A stretch of 64,000 nt of DNA from Devosia enhydra (GCF_900119845.1 NZ_FPKU01000001.1:963528-1027527), one strand, 5' to 3'; positions 17,872-29,809 are shown, counted from the stretch's first letter. Translations and numbers: made by a program. Notes: generated from the sequence alone by a model not told the origin.

Positions 17872-18513
17872 CTAGCGGCCCTCGCCCTTGCGCACCGGGC
17901 TCGTGCCTTCAAAGCGCGGCATCGTCGTGCCGCCACCGGCATCTATGCCATCGCGCCGCAACACCTTGATCACGGTGAGGCCGAGGATCCGCAGATCGAG
18001 CAGAAAGCTCAGATGATCGACATACCAGATGTCGAGCTCGAATTTCTCCCGCCAGTCGATGAGGTTACGGCCCTTCACCTGCGCCAGCCCGGTGACCCCG
18101 GGGCGCACATCGTGCCGCCGCGCCTGCGATTCGCTGTAGAGCGGCAGGTAATCCATCAACAGGGGCCGCGGTCCGACGAGGCTCATGTCACCGCGCAGCA
18201 CGTTCCAGAGCTGTGGCAACTCGTCGAGGCTGGTGGCCCTCAGCCATCGGCCCAGCGGGGTCAGCCGCTCCGCATCGCTGCGCAGCCGGCCCTCGGCATC
18301 GAAGGCGTCGATCATCGAACGAAATTTCAAGAGCTCGAATGGCTGGCCATGGAGGCCGGGGCGCTTCTGCCGAAAGACCACGGGAGTGCCCATCTGAAGG
18401 CGCACGGCCAGCGCCACGAGCCCGATCACCGGAGACAGCAGCACCAGCAGCAGCGCGGCCACGACCACGTCGAGCCCGCGCTTGATCCTCGCATAGATGC
18501 GCTCACGCGGCAT
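17872..18513 (-). CDS. polyprenyl-phosphate sugar-1-phosphate transferase (PglC-like)
   Basis: A 213-residue bacterial sugar transferase that would start glycan assembly by moving a sugar-1-phosphate to undecaprenyl phosphate. It has one N-terminal membrane helix (about 15-38), then FRQKRPG, the catalytic Asp-Glu pair in TSLDELPQLWNVLRGDMS, VGPRPLL, and a C-terminal WYVDHLSFLLDLRILGLT block seen in PglC-type enzymes. The compact size without extra membrane helices fits PglC rather than WbaP. The start overlaps the glycosyltransferase stop by 11 bases. Confidence 0.9.
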   Translation of the reverse strand: MPRERIYARIKRGLDVVVAALLLVLLSPVIGLVALAVRLQMGTPVVFRQKRPGLHGQPFELLKFRSMIDAFDAEGRLRSDAERLTPLGRWLRATSLDELPQLWNVLRGDMSLVGPRPLLMDYLPLYSESQARRHDVRPGVTGLAQVKGRNLIDWREKFELDIWYVDHLSFLLDLRILGLTVIKVLRRDGIDAGGGTTMPRFEGTSPVRKGEGR

Positions 18514-19768
18514 TGGCGGCGGTCCTCAGAACCTCTGCGATCTTGCCGACGCCATGGGCGACCGACAGGTGCGACTCATAGAACATCCGGCCGCGTTCGC
18601 CCATCCGGCTGCGCGCCTCCTCGGGCATGTCCGCAAGCGCGATCACCGCCTGGGCCAGAGCCGAAGGGTCCTGCGGCGGCACCACCAGCCCGCAGCCGGC
18701 GCGTTCGACGAGTTCGGCGGCATCGCCCCGCACGCCCATGATCACCGGCCGGCCCGCCGCCATATAGGCCTGCGTCTTGGAGGGAACGGTCAGTTCGAAC
18801 AGCGGATCGTCGGCCAGATGCACCAGCAGCGCATCGGCCTGCTGCAGATAGGCATCCACCTCCGCCATCGGCACACGCGGCAAAAAGAAAACGTTGTCAG
18901 CCTTGAGCCGCCGAGCCTCATCCCGGAGCCCATCCTCGGCAATCCCGCTGCCCAGGAAGATGAACCTGATGCCCGGGCGGGCGGCGCGGACGCGCGCAGC
19001 GGCCGCGATGACCGTCTCCAGTGCCTGGGCCAGCCCCAGATTACCCGCAAACAGCACGGTGAATTCCGCTTCGGGCCAGCCCAACGGCCGGTGCTCGCCC
19101 TGCTGCCGCAGAGGCAGGTCGGCCCAGTTGTGTACTACCTCAAGTTTTTGCGCCGGCACGCCGCGCGCCGCGAGCGCTCGCGCCATGCCGTGGGACTGCG
19201 CGATGATCCGGCGCGAGCGCGCATAGACGAAGCGGCATATCCAGCCCACGCCCGTCACCAGTGGCGTCGCGTCCGCCATGCCGGTGGCCTTGAGCGAATC
19301 GGGCCAGAGGTCCTGCACTTCGAGCACCACAGGCCTGCGCCACACGATCTCTGCCAGCACCGCCGCAAGCCCGACGGTTATGGGCGGATGGTAGACGTGG
19401 ATGACATCATGCTTTCCGCGGGCCACCAGCAGCAGATACCAGAAGACCGAAAAGCAGAAGCTCAGATAATTGAGGGCCCGGCCCAGCGCATTGCGGTCAT
19501 GGCTGGGGTAAAGCGCCAGTCGCGTGGCCCTGATGCCATCGGCTTCCTCCCGCGACATCGGCCGGATGCGGAAGCCGGGATAGACGCGCCCGCCCGGATA
19601 ATTGGGGAAGCCGGTGACGACTTCAACATCCATGCCGGTGTCCCGCAACGCCTTTACGAAGGCCAGCCCCTTGGGCACCGGCTCCGGATCGAACCATTGC
19701 GACACGAACAGCACGCGCAGCGCGCGCCCGCCGCTGGCCTTGTCTATCGTCACGACGACCACACTCAC
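18503..19768 (-). CDS. glycosyltransferase family 4 (WbuB-like)
   Basis: A 421-residue GT-B glycosyltransferase. The N-terminal domain starts RVLFVSQWFDPEPVPKG and the C-terminal nucleotide-sugar domain has FTVLFAGNLGLAQALETVI and VPSKTQAYMAAGRPVIMG; the acidic pair usual in GT4 is close to this segment. It would add a sugar to the lipid-linked primer made by the downstream PglC-like enzyme. Start GTG at 19768 is uncertain: the first 15 residues are not typical and an internal start near residue 16 is possible. It is the first gene of the glycan operon. Confidence 0.85.
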   Translation of the reverse strand: MSVVVVTIDKASGGRALRVLFVSQWFDPEPVPKGLAFVKALRDTGMDVEVVTGFPNYPGGRVYPGFRIRPMSREEADGIRATRLALYPSHDRNALGRALNYLSFCFSVFWYLLLVARGKHDVIHVYHPPITVGLAAVLAEIVWRRPVVLEVQDLWPDSLKATGMADATPLVTGVGWICRFVYARSRRIIAQSHGMARALAARGVPAQKLEVVHNWADLPLRQQGEHRPLGWPEAEFTVLFAGNLGLAQALETVIAAAARVRAARPGIRFIFLGSGIAEDGLRDEARRLKADNVFFLPRVPMAEVDAYLQQADALLVHLADDPLFELTVPSKTQAYMAAGRPVIMGVRGDAAELVERAGCGLVVPPQDPSALAQAVIALADMPEEARSRMGERGRMFYESHLSVAHGVGKIAEVLRTAANAA

Positions 19769-19970
19769 TCACCCCGCCAGCCGTAGAGGCCGGCGGCGAC
19801 GTCGAGCCATAGGACACATCCGATCTGCGATGCAACGGGCGTATCTTTGGAACTGTGGCCCACTTGCTACGGTGGCTCGCTTGTCTTGAGTTCACTTCCT
19901 GTTAATCTCCCCGCGCGTCGCCAGTTCGAGGGTGGCGCCCGCCTTGTGTACCCGTGTCGGAGTTCGCCTG

Positions 19971-21689
19971 TTGCGCATTGCAGCCCTCGTCTGTGGTCTT
20001 CTTGCCGGCGCCGTAGGGCTCTGGATGGGGTTGTTCGCGCCGCACGCAGCCGGTTTCGACCTCGAGGCCGCCGGAACGCTGGTGCGCCTTGCACTGCTGA
20101 TCGCGCTCTTCGTGGTGCCGATGATCAGCCTCGGGGGGGCGGTTCTCGCGCTCAGCAATCTCCGGCTCGGCGCGATCGTCATGCTTGCCGGCGCCGTATG
20201 CTGGCTGCTGGTGGGGGTCGCCACAGGCAATCACGTCACCCCGGCCATCGGCATCGCCATCCTGCTTTCGGTGGCCGGTGCCATCGTGGCCTTCGTTGCC
20301 GACAGTGGCGTGCTGCCCGATGGGCCCGATCTTTCGTCGCTCTTTTCCCTGCCCAGCCGCCAGAAGCCGGCCCGCAACCGGCCGCGCCTGATGCGCGAAC
20401 GCTTCGTTGACGAGAGCGCCGACGACGATGAGATCGAAGAGGAGCCTGCTCCCGTTCGTCGTCGTCCCGCACCGCGTCCGCAGCCCGTGATGCGTGCCGC
20501 CGTGGCGCCGGCCCCGGTCGCGATAGAGCCCGTCCGTGCCCGCCGGGTCGAGCCTGCACCGGCTTCCCGCCCTCGCCGCGATGTGCAGCCCGAATATTTC
20601 GAGGATCACTCGATCGAGTTCCGCGTCGATCCCACCGATCCCGATGGCCGCCAGATGGGCGCGGCGCGTGGTTATCGCCAGGGCTACGAGGCCGAATATG
20701 CCCTCCTCGAGCGCGCCCAGGGCAGCTGGAGCACGCGGGTCGCTGGTTTCCTCCAGGCCGCCTTTGCATTGATTTTCGTGGGCGGGCTTGGCGGGCTCGT
20801 TACGGTTGATTACCTGCGAGGCCCCGAGTCGCTTTTGTTCGGACGCACCCAGAGCGGTGCTGTCGCGACGCAGTCCGCCCAGCCCATGCCGCCCGTTCCC
20901 GTCATCGCGCCGGCCCCCCCGTCCCAGCCGACCGCGATTCAGAACGTGCCGTCGCTCGATGCGCTGATCACTGCAACCAGTGCCGGCCGGGCCCTGCCCA
21001 CCGCCGTTGCCAGCCTCTCGTCGGCGCCCGTGGTGCCCGAGCCGCTCCACACCCAGCCCTTGCAGTTCGATCCCAACGCACCCGCCAATGCCCTCGTCCC
21101 GTCGCAGGGCGCAGCCGTTGCACCGCGACAGGTCGGCGTGCCGTCTCCCGTGCCATCCGATGCCTTCCTGTCCGCGCCGGCCCCGGTCGCCGCTGTCGCC
21201 GCGCCGGCCGGTCCTACTCCCTTCCCGCGGCCCCGCATCCAGCGCTCGGCGCAGCGTGACGAGGTTGCGAGCCTCGCTTCGGTCCAGACCGCGTCGAACA
21301 GCTTTGCCGATCCCTTCGCCTATTGCGCCGCGCGCGGTACCGATCATCGTCCCGATCCCAGCCTGATCCAGGCCGACCTTCCCCTCGCCATGGTGCAGAA
21401 TCTGCGCCAGATGCGCGGCGCCATGTCGGCTCCGGCACGCTGGCGCTGCGCCGACAGCAAGGTTTACGTGTGCATCGAGACCTCGGGCGCCGTCTGCTCG
21501 GTGACACCCAATGCCCAGCAGATGATCGCCTATTGCCAGGCCAATCCCGGCACCCGCAACATCGCCGCCCCCGGTGGCATGTGGAGTTGCGAGGGCGCGC
21601 GCCCGGTCATTCCGGCCGGTGAAGTCTGGCCGGTCGATGCCTATGGCTACCTGCCGCGTGCCTGGGTCGCCGCCGCACCCACCCGCTGA
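19971..21689 (+). CDS. membrane protein with proline-rich linkers and Cys-rich C-terminal domain, unknown function
   Basis: I do not recognise this protein. The TTG at 19971 is preferred (CGGAG 8 bases upstream, 572 residues); a GTG at 19932 in frame would give 585. Four hydrophobic helices occupy about residues 1-115, then an acidic and Arg/Pro-rich cytoplasmic stretch (DESADDDEIEEEP, many RR/PA repeats), a short DPDG-containing segment, a fifth helix (about 268-288), a long Pro/Ala-rich linker, and a C-terminal domain (about 455-565) with six cysteines (YCAARG, WRCADSK, YVCIETS, VCSVTP, YCQAN, WSCEGA). The last domain is probably periplasmic. It is divergent from the glycan operon and upstream of carB. 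Confidence 0.7.
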   Translation: MRIAALVCGLLAGAVGLWMGLFAPHAAGFDLEAAGTLVRLALLIALFVVPMISLGGAVLALSNLRLGAIVMLAGAVCWLLVGVATGNHVTPAIGIAILLSVAGAIVAFVADSGVLPDGPDLSSLFSLPSRQKPARNRPRLMRERFVDESADDDEIEEEPAPVRRRPAPRPQPVMRAAVAPAPVAIEPVRARRVEPAPASRPRRDVQPEYFEDHSIEFRVDPTDPDGRQMGAARGYRQGYEAEYALLERAQGSWSTRVAGFLQAAFALIFVGGLGGLVTVDYLRGPESLLFGRTQSGAVATQSAQPMPPVPVIAPAPPSQPTAIQNVPSLDALITATSAGRALPTAVASLSSAPVVPEPLHTQPLQFDPNAPANALVPSQGAAVAPRQVGVPSPVPSDAFLSAPAPVAAVAAPAGPTPFPRPRIQRSAQRDEVASLASVQTASNSFADPFAYCAARGTDHRPDPSLIQADLPLAMVQNLRQMRGAMSAPARWRCADSKVYVCIETSGAVCSVTPNAQQMIAYCQANPGTRNIAAPGGMWSCEGARPVIPAGEVWPVDAYGYLPRAWVAAAPTR

Positions 21690-21740
21690 TGCGTTGAATT
21701 GGCGCGCCTCGGCGCTGGAAATCCTCTCGCGCTTCGGCTA

Positions 21741-21756
21741 AGGAGCGCTCCTAACC
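21741..21756 (+). promoter_or_regulatory. palindrome AGGAGCGCTCCT upstream of carB
   Basis: A perfect 12-bp palindrome followed by AACC, 118 bases before the carB start. The same AGGAGCGCTC and AACC occur upstream of carA (7918-7931). Possible shared regulatory site; only two copies support it. Confidence 0.3.
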
Positions 21757-21873
21757 ACATCGGACGCGCCTTTTCCTGCGTGCAACAGCGCCAGGCGATG
21801 GCGCGCGCCGGCCTCAATGCAGGCAGCCCGGCTTCCAGAGCCGGTTTCGCGTCACAAAGCTGAGACAGGACCC

Positions 21874-25191
<3,318 letters not shown>

Positions 25192-25199
25192 GTTTTAGA

Positions 25200-25225
25200 G
25201 GAGCGCCCCGGTCTTGGGGCGCTCC
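25200..25225 (+). terminator. terminator hairpin after carB
   Basis: A 10-bp perfect stem GGAGCGCCCC/GGGGCGCTCC with a 6-base loop lies 8 bases after the carB stop; the following tail is only partly T-rich (ACTTCT). Confidence 0.6.
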
Positions 25226-25279
25226 ACTTCTGCCTGTTGCTGATCCGGCCTATGCTCCCCAGCGAAAGCGGGGGGAACC

Positions 25280-25621
25280 ATGCCGAAGCCAGACACTGTC
25301 GACGCCTACATCGCCAGCCTCGAACCCCACACCGCTCACATCATCGAGCAGGTTCGAGATCTGATGCACGCCATCGATCCGGAGGTGGTCGAAGCCGTAA
25401 AATACGGCATGCCGAAATTTTCCTATGCCGGCACCTATCTCTTTGCCGGCGCGTGGAAAAAGCATCTCGGCCTTTATCCGGTCTACCCCGCCGATCCGGT
25501 CTTGGAAGAGCGCATCGCCCCCTTCCGCAGCGGCAGCGACACGGTGCGTTTCCTCTATAAAGACCCCATTCCGATGGACCTCATCGAGGCCATCGCCCGC
25601 GCTCGAATCGCCGCTCCCTAA
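25280..25621 (+). CDS. DUF1801 family protein (YdhG-like)
   Basis: A 113-residue protein of the DUF1801 fold. Family features: an N-terminal helix pair (DTVDAYIASLEPHTAHIIEQV), then PEVVEAVKYGMPKFSY, LGLYPVY and the C-terminal DTVRFLYKDPIPMDLIEAIARAR. Family members are small alpha/beta proteins of unknown biochemical role. ATG at 25280 has GGGGGAA upstream. Monocistronic, between carB and two secreted unknowns. Confidence 0.82.
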   Translation: MPKPDTVDAYIASLEPHTAHIIEQVRDLMHAIDPEVVEAVKYGMPKFSYAGTYLFAGAWKKHLGLYPVYPADPVLEERIAPFRSGSDTVRFLYKDPIPMDLIEAIARARIAAP

Positions 25622-25716
25622 CGTGGCGATTGCGCGTGAACGCGCCAGTCATGCTGCGTTCAGCTTGAGCCCCTATTGAATATCGTCGTTGTTCAAAAGT
25701 TGGTTTGGGGACCAGA

Positions 25717-26283
25717 ATGAAAAAGCAGATCGTCGCGATCTTGATCGCCGCCGCCATGATCGTACCGGCACAGGCCGACGAAATCAGCGATACCATCCGC
25801 GAGGCCCTCGAGGCTTACGAGGCGCAGAATATCTCGGGCGCCAGCCAGTCGCTCAACTATGCCATCCAGCTCATCAGCCAGATGAATTCGGATCGCTTCG
25901 CTCAATTGCTGCCGGCCGCCCTGCCGGGCTGGACGGCCGAAGAGATCGAGAGCGAAAGCGCCGGCATGGCGATGTTCGGCGGCGGCATGCAGGTAGCGCG
26001 CAGCTATAGTGGCGGATCAGGCGATATCCGCGTCGAGATGATCGGCGATTCCCCGATCCTCGGGCAGTTCATCGGCATCTTCTCCAACCCGGCGATGATG
26101 TCGGCGATGGGCAAGCCAGTGCGCGTCGGCAGCCAGAACGGGCTCGAAGATCAGGATGGCAAGCTGACCTTCGTGGTCGCCAATCGCTTCCTTGTCACCA
26201 TCGAAGGCGGCGCTGGCCGCGACGACAAGCTCGCTTATGCCAATGCCATCGATTTCAACGCCCTGTCGCGGTTCGGTTCATGA
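25717..26283 (+). CDS. secreted protein of unknown function
   Basis: A 188-residue protein with a Sec signal (MKKQIVAILIAAAMIVPAQA, cleavage before DEIS). The mature part has an N-terminal helix rich in Ala/Glu (EALEAYEAQNISGASQSLNYAIQLI) and then a mixed domain with DIRVEMIGDSPILGQFIGIFSNPAM and a KLTFVVANRFLVTIEG strand. No cysteines are present. I do not recognise the family. ATG at 25717 has GGGGA upstream. It overlaps the next gene by ATGA, so the two periplasmic proteins are made together and may interact. Confidence 0.75.
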   Translation: MKKQIVAILIAAAMIVPAQADEISDTIREALEAYEAQNISGASQSLNYAIQLISQMNSDRFAQLLPAALPGWTAEEIESESAGMAMFGGGMQVARSYSGGSGDIRVEMIGDSPILGQFIGIFSNPAMMSAMGKPVRVGSQNGLEDQDGKLTFVVANRFLVTIEGGAGRDDKLAYANAIDFNALSRFGS

Positions 26284-27206
26284 TCCGGCGCGCAACCGCT
26301 CTCGTGGCCGCCCTTGCGGTGGCCACGCCTGCCCTTTCGGCTGAAATCGACGAGACGATCGCAGCCTTTATCGGCGCTCCGGGCTTCGTCGTTGCCGATG
26401 CGGCCGACGCCAATGATACGCTCGCCGGCCAGTGGACGCGCACCGATCTGATAGCGCCCGGTGGCAATGTCGGCCCTGTCGAGCAAGCCATCCTCCTTGC
26501 GGGGGCGGACGCTGCCCTCGATCACACCCGCACCTCCATCGCTTATGGCGAAGTCCTCGTCGAGGAGGATGGTGCGCCGGCGCGCTACAGTTTCGTCGAG
26601 CTCAGGCGCTACAATCTGGGTCCGGCGCTGCACGCGGCGCTGGTCGATCAACTGGGTGCCGAGAACGTCGCCGAGCTTTCCGAATTCGGCGAAGGGCCGC
26701 ACCGGGCCTGGCGCCTCGTGTTCTTCCCCGTGATGGGGTCGGTCGCGGCACTTCTCGACGTCAGCGCCCGCGATATCGGCGATGATGAAGCAGCGTCCGA
26801 TGAGTGCGGCGGGCGGCCGTGCCTCGATCCCGACGCCACGCTCGACGCGCGCGCCGAATGGTCGGAGGCCGATGCCGTGCTTGCCGACTGGACGCCGAAT
26901 TTCCTCGATCGCGTCGATGGCGTTGCCACCGAGGCCCAGGCCATCGCCGAACTCGAGATCGCCCAGTATCTCGCCACCAGTGATGGCGGCGACTATCTCT
27001 GGACGGGCGGCGAACACCCCGAGGCGGTCGGCGACGCAACGCCCTTCCGCTTTTACGAGATCGACCGCAATCTTGGGCAGGAGCTGGTCGTCGACGCGCT
27101 GTCGGTCAACACCGAGCTCAACGACGACTCCATCCGCGACATGCTGGTGCGCCGCATCGATGTCGCCGGCGAGGTCTACTGGCTCAACGCGGCCATTCCG
27201 CGCTGA
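26280..27206 (+). CDS. secreted protein of unknown function
   Basis: A 308-residue protein with a Sec signal (MIRRATALVAALAVATPALSA, cleavage before EIDE). One cysteine pair (DECGGRPCLD) is in the middle of the mature protein. The rest is acidic with no membrane segment, ending VYWLNAAIPR. I do not recognise the family. Translation is coupled to the upstream secreted gene through an ATGA overlap; together they look like a two-gene periplasmic operon. A Hyphomicrobiales-type palindromic repeat begins 6 bases after its stop codon. Confidence 0.72.
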   Translation: MIRRATALVAALAVATPALSAEIDETIAAFIGAPGFVVADAADANDTLAGQWTRTDLIAPGGNVGPVEQAILLAGADAALDHTRTSIAYGEVLVEEDGAPARYSFVELRRYNLGPALHAALVDQLGAENVAELSEFGEGPHRAWRLVFFPVMGSVAALLDVSARDIGDDEAASDECGGRPCLDPDATLDARAEWSEADAVLADWTPNFLDRVDGVATEAQAIAELEIAQYLATSDGGDYLWTGGEHPEAVGDATPFRFYEIDRNLGQELVVDALSVNTELNDDSIRDMLVRRIDVAGEVYWLNAAIPR

Positions 27207-27211
27207 CTGGA

Positions 27212-27255
27212 GCGTTTCCAGGCGAAGTGGATACCGGTTCGCCGTCCGGAAACGC
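27212..27255. repeat. intergenic palindromic repeat of Hyphomicrobiales type
   Basis: GCGTTTCC (27212-27219) pairs with GGAAACGC (27248-27255), and inside it GGCGAA pairs with TTCGCC. The segment between reads GTGGATACCGG. Elements of this shape and wording (GCGTTTCCaGGCGAAGTGG) are, from memory, abundant in rhizobial and related genomes. Only one copy is seen here. Confidence 0.6.
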
Positions 27256-27277
27256 GAAAAAACAAAGACTTAGAGAC

Positions 27278-27302
27278 GCCGGCGCGCCTGTCACGCGCCG
27301 GC
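27278..27302 (-). terminator. likely terminator of the methyltransferase gene
   Basis: A 9-bp perfect stem (GCCGGCGCG/CGCGCCGGC, 7-base loop) just after the minus-strand methyltransferase stop codon; a T-rich stretch follows on that strand after about 14 bases. Confidence 0.5.
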
Positions 27303-27306
27303 CTTG

Positions 27307-28308
27307 TCAATGCAGCGACGGCGCTGCCTCGACAGTCTCCGCCTTGGCTGCCTCCGCCGGGCGCAGATCGGCGACAGCTGCTTGGGCAGCGCGGCGCGCG
27401 ACGATAACCAGCCCCATCACCGGCTCGCCGCGATCCTCGCGTAAAGCCTCCTCGTGCGCCGAGATGAGGGTGAACCCCGCCTCTGAAAGTGCCGCGAGCG
27501 TCGCCGCCTTTCCATGCGCATAACGCAGGCTCGGGCGCAGCACGAAGGCCTCGGGCCCGGCATGGGTTTCCACCGAGAACGCGAAGAGCCCGCCCGGACG
27601 CAGCACCCGCGCAACGCCCTCGAACAGCGGCGGCAAGGCGCCGCAATAAACGAACACATCGGCCGCCGTGACGATATCGACGAGATCGGCACTGCCAGCG
27701 AGATAGGCGTTGAGTTCCGCCTCGCTCAACTCGTCATAGATTCCCTTGAGCCGCGCCTCGGCCAGCATGCCGGCCGAGAGGTCGATGCCCGTAAGATGCG
27801 ACACGGGCCGCCGCAGATGCTCGCCCATGAGCCCGGTGCCGCAGCCCAGGTCGAGCGCCTTGGCGACGCGCTCGACACCTGCATCCGCCATTGCCACGTT
27901 CAATCCCGCGGCGATGAGGCCCGGAACCCGATAGCCCAGCCGCTGCAGCAGCGCGGCATCGAAATCATCGGCATAGGTGTCAAAGAGCGCCGCCACATAG
28001 CCCGGCTCTGTGCGGTCGGGCGCGATCGCCGCGCCATGTACGGCGAGCTTGAGTGTGGCTCCGAAAATGCCTTCGGCGTCGCGCGCGGCGAGTTCACGCC
28101 ACGCCGCGATGGCGCCGGCCACATCGCCTGCCGCCTCCCGGAACCGGCCGAGCAGGTCGAGCCCGGCGGGCCAGTCCGGCACCCGTTCGAGCGCCTGTTC
28201 CATCAGGTCGGCGGCTGCGGCGGGGTCGCCGCCGATAAAGAGCATCTGCGCATAGGACGCGCGGCGGTCGGCGATCAGGTCGCCAGAAGACAGGAGTGTC
28301 TTGGTCAC
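27307..28308 (-). CDS. class I SAM-dependent methyltransferase with N-terminal TPR-like helices
   Basis: A 333-residue protein if it starts at GTG 28308; the frame is open to 28413 but the extra residues look like non-coding sequence and no start has a good ribosome site. Residues about 15-75 are helical and resemble tetratricopeptide repeats (GGDPAAAADLMEQALERVPDWP). The methyltransferase core has ALDLGCGTGLMGEHL (SAM-binding motif I), LTGIDLSAGMLAEAR and ADVFVYCGALPPLFEGVARVLRPGG. Methyl acceptor unknown. This TPR-methyltransferase layout is common in Hyphomicrobiales. Confidence 0.82.
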   Translation of the reverse strand: MTKTLLSSGDLIADRRASYAQMLFIGGDPAAAADLMEQALERVPDWPAGLDLLGRFREAAGDVAGAIAAWRELAARDAEGIFGATLKLAVHGAAIAPDRTEPGYVAALFDTYADDFDAALLQRLGYRVPGLIAAGLNVAMADAGVERVAKALDLGCGTGLMGEHLRRPVSHLTGIDLSAGMLAEARLKGIYDELSEAELNAYLAGSADLVDIVTAADVFVYCGALPPLFEGVARVLRPGGLFAFSVETHAGPEAFVLRPSLRYAHGKAATLAALSEAGFTLISAHEEALREDRGEPVMGLVIVARRAAQAAVADLRPAEAAKAETVEAAPSLH

Positions 28309-28552
28309 GATGGGTCCGGAAAGGGACCGGCGAAGGCCGGCGCGCGCATTTGCCCCAAAACCGGGGGAAAAGCAATGCCCGCCGGCAGGTGGCGCTTGCC
28401 GTGCCGGCTTCAATCTCTATGGTCGGGTTTCCGATCGCGGCTCGACCGGCCTTGCGCTTTACGCCGCACGCCGGTCACCCCGTCCTCCGCCGCCGCTTTC
28501 GCCCACCCGGACCCTCGGTTCCCGGGGCGTTTGCTGTCGTCATCTTGCCATA

Positions 28553-28580
28553 TTGTCGAAAACAAAGTTTCGCGCTACGG
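28553..28580 (+). promoter_or_regulatory. candidate cspA promoter and long 5' leader
   Basis: TTGTCG (28553-28558) and CTACGG (28575-28580) are 16 bases apart. Transcription from here would give a leader of about 135 bases before cspA, with a hairpin near 28616-28632 (GGGCGTTACTGGCGCCC). Long structured leaders are known to control translation of cold-shock genes. Upstream, 28309-28552 shows nothing I can support. Confidence 0.4.
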
Positions 28581-28722
28581 TCCCCTGCGTCGAATAGATC
28601 GGTACTGTCGGCAGCGGGCGTTACTGGCGCCCATGACGGCTGTGCATTCCGGGCGTTTGATTGGCTGGGTCGTCCCAATTGGGGTGGTGACCGCCACGGC
28701 ATAGACTGCGAGAGGGACTTAT

Positions 28723-28932
28723 ATGGCTACCGGCACTGTGAAATGGTTCAACGGTCAGAAGGGCTTCGGATTCATCCAGCCCGACGAGGGCGGGGCTGAT
28801 GTGTTCGTGCACATTTCTGCCGTGCAGCGGTCTGGCCTCAATGGCCTCGATGAGGGGCAGAAGGTCAACTACGAGATCGTCAAGGACAAGCGCACCGGCA
28901 AGTCCGCAGCCGATAACCTGTCTCCGGCCTGA
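28723..28932 (+). CDS. cspA: cold-shock protein
   Basis: A 69-residue OB-fold nucleic-acid chaperone. RNP1 (KGFGFI) and RNP2 (VFVHI) are both intact within the sequence beginning [20 protein letters not shown]. It binds single-stranded RNA and prevents structure at low temperature. GAGAGGG lies upstream of the ATG. Which cold-shock paralogue this is cannot be decided; the symbol is used in the family sense. Monocistronic, followed by greA in the same direction. Confidence 0.93.
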   Translation: MATGTVKWFNGQKGFGFIQPDEGGADVFVHISAVQRSGLNGLDEGQKVNYEIVKDKRTGKSAADNLSPA

Positions 28933-29173
28933 TATCAAACCGGCGATTGCGACAGAATTCGGCGCGGCCTCCGGCTGCGCCGTTTGATTTTGGGGCCTTT
29001 TGCGGGTTGTAAATCCGCGCCCTGCCCCGCCATATCAGCAGGCGGCGATGCGATGTCGCCTGGGCAGCTTGACCGGCCTTTTCGGCAAAGGCAGTCTTCG
29101 CCCACATATCCCAAGCACGCTGAGGCGCAAGGGCCCGATGGGCCCCCGTGCCGATTTTGACATGGAAGAGACA

Positions 29174-29647
29174 ATGGACAAGATACCCATGACCCCCGCC
29201 GGCTATGCGGCACTCCAGGAGGAGTATCGCCGCCGCACGAGCGAGGATCGTCCGCGCATCATCGAGGCCATTGCCGAAGCGCGCGCCCATGGCGATCTGT
29301 CGGAAAACGCCGAGTACAGCGCCGCCAAGGAGCAGCAGAGCCTCAACGAAGGCCGCATCCAGGAGCTCGAGGGCATACTGGCGCTCGCCGATATCATCGA
29401 TGTCTCCAAGATCGCGGGCAACACCGTCAAGTTCGGCGCCACGGTCAGGATCGTCGATGAAGGGTCCGACGAGGAGAAGTCCTACACCCTCGTGGGCGAT
29501 CAGGAAGCCGACGCCAGCAATGGCCGCATCTCGATTTCCTCGCCCATCGCCCGGGCCATGATCGGCAAGCAGGTGGGTGATTCGTTCGAGGTCATGGCGC
29601 CGGGCGGCTCGCGCGGCTACGAAATTCTCGACCTCAAATACGTCTGA
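29174..29647 (+). CDS. greA: transcription elongation factor GreA
   Basis: A 157-residue factor that binds the RNA polymerase secondary channel and stimulates cleavage of backtracked RNA. The N-terminal coiled coil includes [18 protein letters not shown], where the acidic tip residues reach the active site; the C-terminal FKBP-like domain ends [27 protein letters not shown] at 29174 is chosen by family length ([11 protein letters not shown]) and GGAAGAG just upstream; an ATG at 29162 is possible. In this order carB and greA are commonly neighbours. Confidence 0.95.
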   Translation: MDKIPMTPAGYAALQEEYRRRTSEDRPRIIEAIAEARAHGDLSENAEYSAAKEQQSLNEGRIQELEGILALADIIDVSKIAGNTVKFGATVRIVDEGSDEEKSYTLVGDQEADASNGRISISSPIARAMIGKQVGDSFEVMAPGGSRGYEILDLKYV

Positions 29648-29662
29648 TTCCCACATGTCGTG

Positions 29663-29699
29663 CATTGCGGGCCCGAAGGGGGTCCGCAATGTTGCTTTT
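29663..29699 (+). terminator. terminator after greA
   Basis: CATTGCGG pairs with CCGCAATG (29684-29691), closed by an inner CCC/GGG pair, followed by TTGCTTTTC, 15 bases after the greA stop. Confidence 0.7.
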
Positions 29700-29809
29700 C
29701 GGTGCGTCACGGCGCGGCATCTCGCCACTTTGGTGCCAGCCGGCTTGAACAGGCCGGCGTCCAAGCCCTATCTTAGCCTTTGGTCGGATAGTGCGGAGAA
29801 AGCGTCGCG

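Noticed and set aside
19848-19872. GGAAC-N16-CGGT upstream of the Cys-rich membrane protein
   Set aside because: The second box is CGGT, not CGTT, and it is far (about 100 bases) from the start, so an EcfG promoter is not supported.
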